DNA of 64,000 bases, taken from positions 63,291,084-63,355,083 of the forward strand of contig CM062296.1 in NCBI GenBank assembly GCA_031216915.1, given 5' to 3'. Made by a program: the position numbers and the translations under genes. This document shows, piece by piece, positions 56,380-64,000 of this stretch; the first letter of the stretch is position 1; each line of letters opens with the position of its first letter. This stretch comes from Pictodentalium vernedei (Eukaryota; Mollusca; Scaphopoda; Dentaliida; Dentaliidae). Under the pieces are notes generated by a model. That model was given only the letters and a program-made list of their open reading frames with translations. It had not been told where the DNA came from and searched no databases.

Positions 56380-57159
56380 ATGGAGGTAGTTGCAACAGAT
56401 AGTAGCTTGGGGTCTAGGCCAGGAAAAAGGAGGAGGGATCCGGAAGAAGACCAGGGGAGTAGTCCAGGTAGTTCAGGGCCTGGAAAGAGACGGAGGGACA
56501 AGGATAGGAGTAATCCTAGGTCAAAGATACCGATAGTGATTCCGAGTGGGGCTGTTGGAGAGGAAGAGGACGCTGTAAACAATAGGAGACTAGAGGAGAT
56601 AAATAGGGCGAGGGCCAAAAGTAAGTTGGTGGTTGCGGGAAGTAGCATAGTTTGGGGGATCGACAAGGTTGTCTGTGGTCCGGACAGTAAAAATAGAACA
56701 GTTCTGTGCTTTCCGGGGGCTAAAGTGGAGGACCTGAGGGATAGAGTGGACGGTATTGTAGCTGGGTCGGGGCCTGATCCGGTAGTGGTATTACATGTGG
56801 GGTCCAATAACATCAGGGAGAGGAAATCAGTTCGTTTGGTGGACACATACAAGGACCTAATTAGTAAGCTACTTACCAGGAATGCTCGGATCATCGTTTC
56901 AGGGGTGCTCCCCGTTATGGGTGGTGGGAATGAGAGGAACTCGCGGATTATGGCACTAAACGAGGAGCTGGAAGAGCACTGCAAAGACTTGGGAATACAT
57001 TTCATTGACCACTGGGATTCATTCTGGGGACAAGGAGAGTTGTATGGGCGAGACGGATTGCATTTAAGTAGGATGGGTACAGACCTGTTGGGCCAAAAAA
57101 TTTTACAGGTGGCTGGGCCTTTTTTTGAGAAAAGGGGGGTAGGGGACCACAGCCGATAA
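56380..57159 (+). CDS. LINE ORF1 protein with SGNH/GDSL-type esterase domain
   Basis: 259 residues, frame intact. The first ~55 residues are basic and low-complexity (GSRPGKRRRDPEED, GPGKRRRDKDRSNPRSK), suitable for RNA binding or nuclear targeting. From residue ~87 an SGNH hydrolase-like domain follows: block I VVAGSSIVWGID, block III VVLHVGSNNIRE with the Gly and Asn, and block V GRDGLHLSRMG with the Asp/His pair. Esterase-type ORF1 proteins are known from CR1 and L2 type LINEs, where they may act on membranes or help RNP formation. It lies 44 bases upstream of ORF2 in another frame relation, as in two-ORF LINEs. The intact frame fits a young copy. Confidence 0.88.
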   Translation: MEVVATDSSLGSRPGKRRRDPEEDQGSSPGSSGPGKRRRDKDRSNPRSKIPIVIPSGAVGEEEDAVNNRRLEEINRARAKSKLVVAGSSIVWGIDKVVCGPDSKNRTVLCFPGAKVEDLRDRVDGIVAGSGPDPVVVLHVGSNNIRERKSVRLVDTYKDLISKLLTRNARIIVSGVLPVMGGGNERNSRIMALNEELEEHCKDLGIHFIDHWDSFWGQGELYGRDGLHLSRMGTDLLGQKILQVAGPFFEKRGVGDHSR

Positions 57160-57203
57160 CCCAGAGGGGCACAAATGCTGGGAACATAGGAAGAACAACA
57201 AAC

Positions 57204-60200
57204 ATGCACAACACAGGGACATACCAGGGGTATAATAATGTGCCAGTGATGACAAAAAAACAAAGATTCATTAAGTTTGGGTACTGCAACATCCAGGGTC
57301 TGCACAAGAAAGTAAGTGAAATATCAACAATGATGGACGAAGGAGACTTCGATATAATGGGTCTAAGTGAGACGTGGATACGACGGGATGAGCGGGTTGA
57401 TCAGATGAAGGGTTGCGTGTGGATAGGAGCTGGGCGAACTGAGGGTCAGAAACGGGGTGGGGGTGTTGGCATCTACGCTAAAGAGGAATTACAGCCCTCA
57501 TTGATTACAGATCTCACAGAAGCAAGGACTCAGATTCCAGTATCCAACGAAATAGTCTGGGCAAAAATCAAGTTAGGAAGCAGGAGTGTTGCCGTTGGTG
57601 TTGTATACTTAGCAGTGGAGGGAAGTAAGCCCGAGTGGAATGATTCAATATATACAACTCTTAGATCGAATATCACAGAGCTTGAAAGCAGAGGATTCAG
57701 TATTGTCCTAATGGGGGACTTCAATGGGCACATCGGGGATAAGGAGGAGGGCATACAGGGAGGTGATAGGAAAATTAACACGAATGGGAGGAAGATGTTG
57801 GACCTATCAAAAGAGCTTGGTTTAAAGATCCTGAACAGGGATGCGAAATGTAAGGGTAAATGGACCTGGGAGAGGAACGATAAGAAAACAATAATTGATT
57901 ATATACTCACTGACGTTAGCGTATGGAGGGAGGTTATAGATGTAGAAATAGGTGACGAGGGAAAAAATGACTTGGGTAGTGATCACAACCTGATAACAGT
58001 TAAGATTATGGGCAAAAAGACGAATAGAGACAGAAATACCTTCAAGGAAGTTTGGGGACTAAAACAAGGAGCCGACTGGAAGCAGTTTCGGGAAAAACTA
58101 AAACCAAGTCTTGAATGTATACCTAGGGATGCAAATGTCCAGAGTATTTCAGATGGCATAGTAAATAGCCTAACAGAGGCAGGGAAGGATTGTATAGGAA
58201 GGGTGAGGGTCCCAACGAGAGAGCTCGGATACAGGGTTAACGAGGGACTGAAAAAGGCTATAAAAGAAAGGAAGGTAAAATGCGCTGCTTACAGAAGAAG
58301 TAGGAAGCTTAAAGGGGTGGATAACAATGACACGAGACTAATGAAAGGAGAATATGAACTGGCACGGAAAAAGGTGAATGAGATAAAGAATAATAATAGG
58401 AAGGAGCGCAATTGCAGTCTTGCCAGAACAATAAAGAAAACGGGGGGTTCGAGCTCAAACGTATTTTGGAACTGGGTAAATAAACGGGGGAAAAGTAGTG
58501 TGCATAGGATCAATGTGGATGGGGAAAGTACAGAAGATAAAGGCCGTATCGCTTCAGAGTTAGTCAAGCACTGGGAAAAGATAAACGATAGGCGATGGGG
58601 CAGTGGGTCCCCACCAAAAAGAAATACACTGGTGGAGGAGAACCTATCCAATCGTGTATGTAGCGAAATAACGGCAGAATAAGTGGTCTCGAAATTAAAA
58701 AATGGTAAAGCGGGAGGGACTGATGAAATTCCGAACGAATTCCTCAAAAATGGAGGGGAGGCACTTATTGAAGTCCTGACAAACCTTTTCAACCTGGCTC
58801 TGCGAAAGCAAAAGGTCCCCAGAGAGTGGAGGGAAAGTAAGGTGTCGTTCATACACAAAAAGGGGGATAAGGAAGTTCTAGATAACTATAGGGGGATATC
58901 AGTTAGTAGTAACATCGGAAAAGTATTCTGTAAGGTCATATACGGTAGACTTGAGGAAGTTATTGGAGAGAAAGGTTTGTTAGGAGAAATTCAAAATGGT
59001 TTCAGGAAAGGTTGAAGAGTCACTGATCACCTATTTACACTCACCCAACTGATAGAATCAACAAAGGCTGAAAAGAAAAAGATGTTTCTGGCATTTCTAG
59101 ATGTGAAAAAAGCGTACGGCCGAGTGTGGAGGGAAGGTATGTGGCGAAAGCTCGAGGGCATCGGACTGGGGGGTGACTTTGTGGGAATCATGAAAGCACT
59201 GTATACAGATGTGCAAAGCCAACTCAGTCTAGGGAGTATCACTACAAAACGAGTCCCTATGGATATAGGCCTCAAGCAGGGGTGTATCTTTTCACCGATT
59301 TTGTTTGCATTGTATGTTAAAGATTTAGGGGACGAACTAATTCAGAGTGCGAAGGGGGTAAATGTTGGAGACATAAAGGTACCAGGCTTATTCTTTGCGA
59401 ACGACATGGTATTAATGTCTAGAACTGAACAGGGGCTAGAGAAATTGCTGGAAATTGTTGGTAGATATGGGAACACTTGGCGGCTCGAACTAAATGAAAA
59501 TAAAAGCAAGGTAATACCCGTTGGACGCAAGGTAGATATGACGAAGAGATGGAGAGTGGGGGAGTTCTCAATCCCCGAAGGGGAAAGCAAACAAATCACT
59601 GTAGGAGAAACGGGAGAGTATGAGTATCTAGGGGTAAGCATAAATATAACGGGAAGAGGGGTGTACAGAAATTACTCAGCCAAACTGATTCTGAAGGGGA
59701 AAAGAATTCTGAACCAACTAAAACTTTTAGGGAAAAATAGTTTCAACAAGGTCTTTGTGGGGAAAACACTGTGGGAGAGGGTGGGTTTACCAAGTATAAC
59801 GTATGGCACGGACGTGATTCCATTAAACCAAACCGTTATTAAGAAGTTGGAAAGTACTCAGAATGATGCCGGCAGATGGATAACAGGGTCGAGTAATGCT
59901 GCAGCTTTGGAAGCAGTAAGGGGGGAGCTTGGGTGGATGAAAATCAAGGACAGGGTAGATTTGGGAAAACTGTGTTACTTTAACTACTTGAGAAACCTGC
60001 CTGACAACCGGTGGTGCAAATTGATGCTCGATACCATTTGGAATTCTAATATAGATACGGGGTGGTCAAAACATGTGAGGGAACTAATGGACAATTACTC
60101 TATAGAGGTCACAAACATAGAAGTAGGAATGAAAGAAGGCAAAAGGTTTGTCAAAGAGAGAGTCATGGAAGATTGCAATCGAAACTGGCGAGCAGGGGTT

Positions 60201-60629
60201 AGCGTGAAAAGATCACTGCAGGGGTTACAATATAAAGAAAAGCCAGTTTTTGAGAAGTACCTAGATGGCACCTTTGGAGGGTCACTGCTGTTCAAACTGA
60301 GATCAAGATCACTGGAGCTTCGGGGAAAAATTGGGAGAGATGGAGAAAAGGGATGCCAAATGTGCCACTCTGGAGTAGTGGAGACCCTGGAACATTTTCT
60401 CTTGGAATGCCCACAGTATATACCCCATAGAATAAAATTTACTGGAAGAATAATGCAGAAGTGGGGTGAAGAAACAGAGGATAGATGGCTGAAGGGGGAC
60501 ACGAGGGAGAGGGTAGGAATGCTTATTGAAGAAATTGAAAAAGAGGAAGTGAGGGACACTATTAAGCAGTTTATGTCTGAATGCTGGGAGGAGAGGAGGG
60601 GAAGAGGGGGTGGGGTGCAAGGGGAATGA
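57204..60629 (+). pseudogene. LINE ORF2: endonuclease-reverse transcriptase with two stops
   Basis: One frame of about 1141 codons. The APE-like endonuclease occupies residues ~22-270: GYCNIQGL, GLSETWI, MGDFNGHIGD, and SDHNLITV as the C-terminal His block. The reverse transcriptase starts near residue 495: KAGGTDEIPNEFLKNGG, DNYRGISVSS, AFLDVKKAYGRVWR, GLKQGCIFSPILFALYV and FFANDMVL. In FFANDMVL the usual FADD has Asn for the first Asp (AAC at 59400-59402), and the usual KKAYDRVW has Gly. The C-terminus has a zinc-finger-like CQMCHSGVVETLEHFLLEC. TAA at 58680-58682 and TGA at 59013-59015 interrupt the frame. These few changes mean the copy is young but inactive in cis. Confidence 0.92.
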
Positions 60630-61518
60630 TGGCCTTCTCTTATGAGGACCGCGACAAATCAGCGGCTGGCCAAAGAGTTATTATTATATTCAAGAACAAA
60701 GCTAGGGGATAAAAATTCTTCAAAACACGGCGACAGAGCTGCATTGGGGAAAATTCCAAAGCCTTTGCTTTTGTTTACATATGAGTATACTTTCGATTTC
60801 CGGTCGACGTCATCGGACAGAAAAAGCATGTAAAAACAATGCCGTCTAAAATCAAACAGTGAAAAAGATCGCCGTCATACAGTATACTGTTATTAGATAG
60901 AGATTGCACAGTTGCCATATTCAACACAAGGTATCATGATACCTGTTGAAATTTCTTAGAATTACGATTTTGTGTTTCGATGGAAATTCATGGTAACGAG
61001 TGATTTGCGCATGTCTGTCGAACATGGAAACCATCTTCAATAAAAAATGCAGACAGTGTTGTCCTTTTCCAAAATGCAGTCCTATCACTGTAGTCGAAAG
61101 TGTTTTGAATGCCTAGCTTTGTTCTTGGATACATGAAGCACATTTGGCCACAAGTTGTTCTGATGAAATATAATTTTATTATCAGTTCTGGTGCAAATAC
61201 GCTAGCAGACTTCCAGGAACCAGTGGTGCCTACAGTTGACTCTATGAGTTGATTACATATGTGTTTCATGTTCTATACATCCCAACCTTCATTTTGCTGT
61301 ATAATATGTGTATATTGAATCTGAATTTAAGGAATATGAGAGGTGAGAAATTGAGAATTTCAAAATAAACAAAATTCCATTACTTATATAGGCCCTTAAA
61401 GGCCCAAGTCAAAGTCGAGGGCCATTAATGGTCCTGAGGGCTGTTAATCATTTTTCGAGGGCCGTTAATGTACCATGATGCCTGAAAAGGAATATGTTAT
61501 TACTATTATTACCACTTA

Positions 61519-61832
61519 CAGTTAAAACTAGAAGTCCTGTCCTGAAATGCGCACAAATAGCACGTCGATTTGCTCGTTAATCTTCGCGTTATGACGACGG
61601 TAAGGCTATCAAATTCTGCACATACGGCCTGTGCACAAGCAAAGTTTCAGCCAATGGACCTCCGGGTAACCCGGAGGTCCATTGGCAGGAACATTGCTTG
61701 TATTTGCTATGGGTAACAAGGAGAACCTGTCATGCTTTGGGTGCCATTCGATATGGCAATTGCATGCAATTCCTACGCGCAATTAAGCCTAGATAAGCTC
61801 ACAGTTTGTGACAGGACTTCTAGTTTCAACTG
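61519..61832. mobile_element. Tc1/mariner-like MITE
   Basis: CAGTTAAAACTAGAAGTCC and the inverse GGACTTCTAGTTTCAACTG, with TA at 61517-61518 and 61833-61834, and the central palindrome GCCAATGGACCTCCGGGT. It sits at the outer edge of the inverted-repeat element's right arm. Confidence 0.92.
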
Positions 61833-63200
61833 TACCAAAGAATGCCATTTCAAGCCACTGCAAATGAACTTGAACAATTATTTGAAGAACGATAATGAAT
61901 TTAATCAATATCACTAATAATAAATGGATTATCAAGGCCCTCTTCATCTAGCTTGCTGTTTTGAGACATTTTTGATTTCGAAATAGAAGAATCGGATTGT
62001 CGTCTGTTTATTTACAAACAAAGGTCAAAGTTCAAAGTTGAGTACAATTTATTTGGATGACTCGAAAATAGGATTCCTGGAATTTGGCTGAAGTGCTTTA
62101 ACTACAGACTTACGATGTTATTTACAAAATGAGATTATTTATCGTATCAATACTCACCACCACTTTTAAATCATAAATGAAGTTAATAATCCAAAATAAA
62201 TCATGGTTTAATCCGTTTTGTTGGAATAAATGGACAACAAAATTTTGAGCACATTAGTGTCATTTCTCCGGAACATAAATTACCCATAATTCTGGGCTAG
62301 CGGGCCATTTTCATTATTAACGCTATTTTTGCGGGCTGTTATTGAGTCTTATCGTCCACCTCAGATCATTTTAATAACCCAAGGAGCGCCCTATAAAGTG
62401 GTAATAGTTATGCATAATACCGAATCTGACATGAAAATAAAATACTGAATATGATCCTCCTGTCCAAAATGTAATTATATATATTTCTCACTTAATTTCT
62501 TTCTATTATGGATATTTAAATGGAAAAGTCAAGGAAAATATTTGGTTTTAGGTAATAAGTTCCATTATTGGGGTCGTTTTAATGTTTATTTTGTGCTCTC
62601 AACCCCCCTCCCCCCCCCCCCTGCCCCCCGCCCCCTTTCCTATGTGTCTTCTTTTCTTCCAACACTCGGGGGCGAACTGCTTGATTACATCCTTTCCCCT
62701 AGTCTTTGTAAGACTGTGACCCAGGGCCCTCCTGGCCCTCACAGTCTTTGAGAAACCTGTAAAATTTTCATCTCACTAAAACTGGCCGTATAAATTTGGG
62801 TTGACTCAGTTCACGCTTCATATCGAAGACAAAAATCACATAATCAACATACTACTTGTCGAACTCAGCCTAGATATAATTTAAAACACGGCATCAAATT
62901 CAAGAAATGTTGAAAAATATCCGACTCTTTTTCTAATACTACATTTATTCTGTTCTGCAGACTATAGAACTGTTAACTGTTGGCCATCTGTACCCAGAAA
63001 ATTTCGAATGGAATTAAAATGAAAGTGTCAATGACACTGTAGCTTAACTTGTCAAGACAAAGACATGTACATGTATAGTATGTGACACAGCAATGACAAA
63101 CACCTAGGTAATGACCTGATAACAAAGGTACATATAAAGTATTGTAACGGTCTGTACGTAAATACTAAGCGTTGCCTGTAACAAATGTATAGGTAAAGGA
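61833..63200. other. no confident gene; AT-rich with GGCC-TTAA words
   Basis: On the minus strand, an ATG near 61952 begins MSQNSKLDEEGLDNPFIISD and stops at a TAA after 22 codons. It is protein-like but too short to call. 62290-62400 has GGGCCATTTTCATTATTAACG and GCGGGCTGTTATTGAGTC, words like those at the ends of the 56.0-61.5 kb element, so that element or a relative may extend here. A C run lies at 62610-62625. Confidence 0.35.
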
Positions 63201-63229
63201 TTGTAAAGGTGTGTGACAGTCAGATGCTA

Positions 63230-64000
63230 AACTAGAAAAAAATCTTTGAGTCCCACAATGGGTCTGACTGAACCCCAAAATATTTGTTCTCATAGCACAA
63301 TGATAACAAAGGCACCCCAAAACACACTCATTCCTGTCCCAAGGTGAAAACAAAGGTACCCAAGAAGTTTCGTGAAGATCAGTTCACAAATATGAGCTGT
63401 GTAGAAGTTGTGACAAAAAACTGATTGGACCTGATTTCGGTACAAAATGGCCACTGGCAGCCATCTTGAATTTTGGACCGCACCCAGGAACACTCGTTCT
63501 CGTCCCAAGGTGATAACAAAGGTACCCAAGAAGTTTTGTGAAGATCGGTTCATAAATACAGCCTCTAGCCCGAGCTGTATTGACATGTGCACTTACAGAG
63601 TATAAGTAGCACTGAATAAATCGAAGTTCATCTAATTTGCATAATTTCTGCACGAGAAAAAAACCCGTACTATATGTGATGTATTCCATGTTACTAAACA
63701 TTCATACAAAAATTTATTCAAATCAGAACTTTCATACAGAAGTTCTGTACAAAAGACTGATTGCACTAATTTTGGTACAAAATGGCTGCTGGTGGCCATC
63801 TTGAAATTTGGACCACACCCAAAAACACTCGTTCTCATCCCACGGTAATAACAAAGGTACCCAAGAAGTTTCGTAAAGATCGGTTCATAAATATGGCATC
63901 TAGCCTGAGCCGTATAGAAGTTGTGTACAAAAAACTGATTAGACCTAATTTCGATACAAAATGGCCACTGGCAGCCATCTTGAATTTTGGACCGCACCCA
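63230..64000. repeat. tandem repeat with CAAAATGGC...GCCATCTTG motif pairs
   Basis: The phrases CAAAATGGCCACTGGCAGCC, ATCTTGAATTTTGGACCGCA, ACTCGTTCTC-TCCCA-GGT, AACAAAGGTACCCAAGAAGTTT and GAAGATCGGTTCATAAATA recur near 63290, 63440, 63775 and 63955. It runs off the right edge of the window. Minus-strand frames over it share the phrase FTKLLGYLCYHLG because of the repeat and are not genes. Confidence 0.82.

Larger units (their letters stand above)
56372..60691 (+). mobile_element. nearly full-length LINE (4.3 kb)
   Basis: The edges are set by the interrupted arm of the surrounding inverted repeat, so both ends are known within a few bases. It has a very short leader (8 bases), ORF1 (56380-57159), ORF2 (57204-60629) and a short 3' UTR ending in TTATTATTATA. 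Two 3' end relatives in the window (45545-45872 and 49390-49620) share the TTA-type tail. The ORF1 esterase fold and the RT sequence suggest the broad CR1/L2/Jockey group; the exact clade needs a tree. Confidence 0.92.
56036..61505. mobile_element. long inverted-repeat (foldback) element split by a LINE
   Basis: The left arm (56036-56371, continuing at 60692-60760) and the right arm (about 61065-61505) are inverses. Shared words are ATTAACAGCCC(T/G)-AAAAATGATTAACAGCC, GGGCCTATATAAGTAAT, AATCAACTCATAGAGTC, ACTGGTTCCTGGAAGTCTGC, CAACTTGTGGCCAAATGTGC and AAGAACAAAGCTAGG. The left arm is interrupted by the LINE exactly between CATAT and TCAAGAAC. Without the LINE the element is about 1.15 kb with arms of about 0.4 kb and a 0.3-kb loop. 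Superfamily unknown. Confidence 0.8.

Noticed and set aside
56373-57305. 310-residue minus-strand frame over the LINE
   Set aside because: It is antisense to ORF1, whose plus-strand protein has a recognisable esterase domain; the antisense frame has none.
58289-60620. Long minus-strand frames over ORF2
   Set aside because: Phe/Ser/Leu-rich antisense shadows of the purine-rich ORF2 strand.
61700-61917. Plus-strand frame of 61 codons after the MITE
   Set aside because: It begins inside the mariner-like MITE; only the last third is outside it and has no recognisable domain.
63165-63997. Minus-strand proteins sharing the FTKLLGYLCYHLG phrase
   Set aside because: The similarity between them is that of the DNA tandem repeat, and frames break between units.

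Overview
The window is animal nuclear DNA, AT-rich, and made almost entirely of transposable elements and tandem repeats. Spliced transposon genes, 5S rRNA- and tRNA-headed SINEs, a LINE with an esterase-type ORF1, hAT, Mutator-like (MULE), piggyBac-like and mariner-like elements, and CT/GT microsatellites all point to a metazoan. The mix looks like a marine invertebrate (deuterostome or lophotrochozoan); I cannot name the species. No clear conserved host gene is present. The best host-gene candidate is a minus-strand, repeat-containing terminal exon at 12.5-13.1 kb with a splice acceptor and a poly(A) signal.

Layout. 0-5.6 kb: LINE fragment, piggyBac-like MITEs, three non-autonomous hAT elements with 8-bp target duplications, and a diverged tandem repeat. 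5.7-8.4 kb: a ~155-bp tandem repeat, then a broken copy of a multicopy invertebrate gene family (EDTDV ... GCDTVSAF). 8.5-17.5 kb: more MITEs, a hAT element, a truncated tRNA-SINE, the candidate exon and a 0.3-kb palindrome. 17.6-19.2 kb: ~235-bp tandem array. 21.9-28.2 kb: hAT element, two 5S-SINEs, a CT microsatellite, a second copy of a hAT+MITE composite, and a full tRNA-SINE. 30.3-31.9 kb: a solo LTR inside a ~105-bp tandem repeat. 32-39 kb: a ~330-bp satellite with A/A'/B unit types. 41.6-44.3 kb: a foldback-like element whose arms are inverted arrays of a 21-bp unit.

44.6-51.4 kb is the most remarkable part. Three Mutator-like elements are nested in one another. Each has ends built from reiterated short GC-rich words, and each is bounded by its own 9-bp direct repeat; a fourth miniature element of the same design sits just outside. 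The innermost large element carries a spliced PHD-finger/MULE transposase gene that has lost its middle.

52.1-55.9 kb is a complete-ended 3.8-kb hAT element (BED finger plus transposase) with a perfect 8-bp target duplication, broken by a frameshift, a stop and a mariner-like MITE. 56.0-61.5 kb is a long inverted-repeat element with a nearly full-length 4.3-kb LINE in one arm; the LINE's ORF2 carries two stops and a changed catalytic Asp. The window ends in a tandem repeat rich in CCATCTTG motifs.

Recurring themes: (1) 13 copies of a TTAA-flanked palindromic MITE in two subfamilies that share only their ends and a central GGAACGAGCTCG core; (2) long poly-G/poly-C runs close to hAT-type ends; (3) SINEs whose 5S and tRNA heads are joined to one common body; (4) element-in-element nesting with readable target duplications, which gives a relative insertion order.
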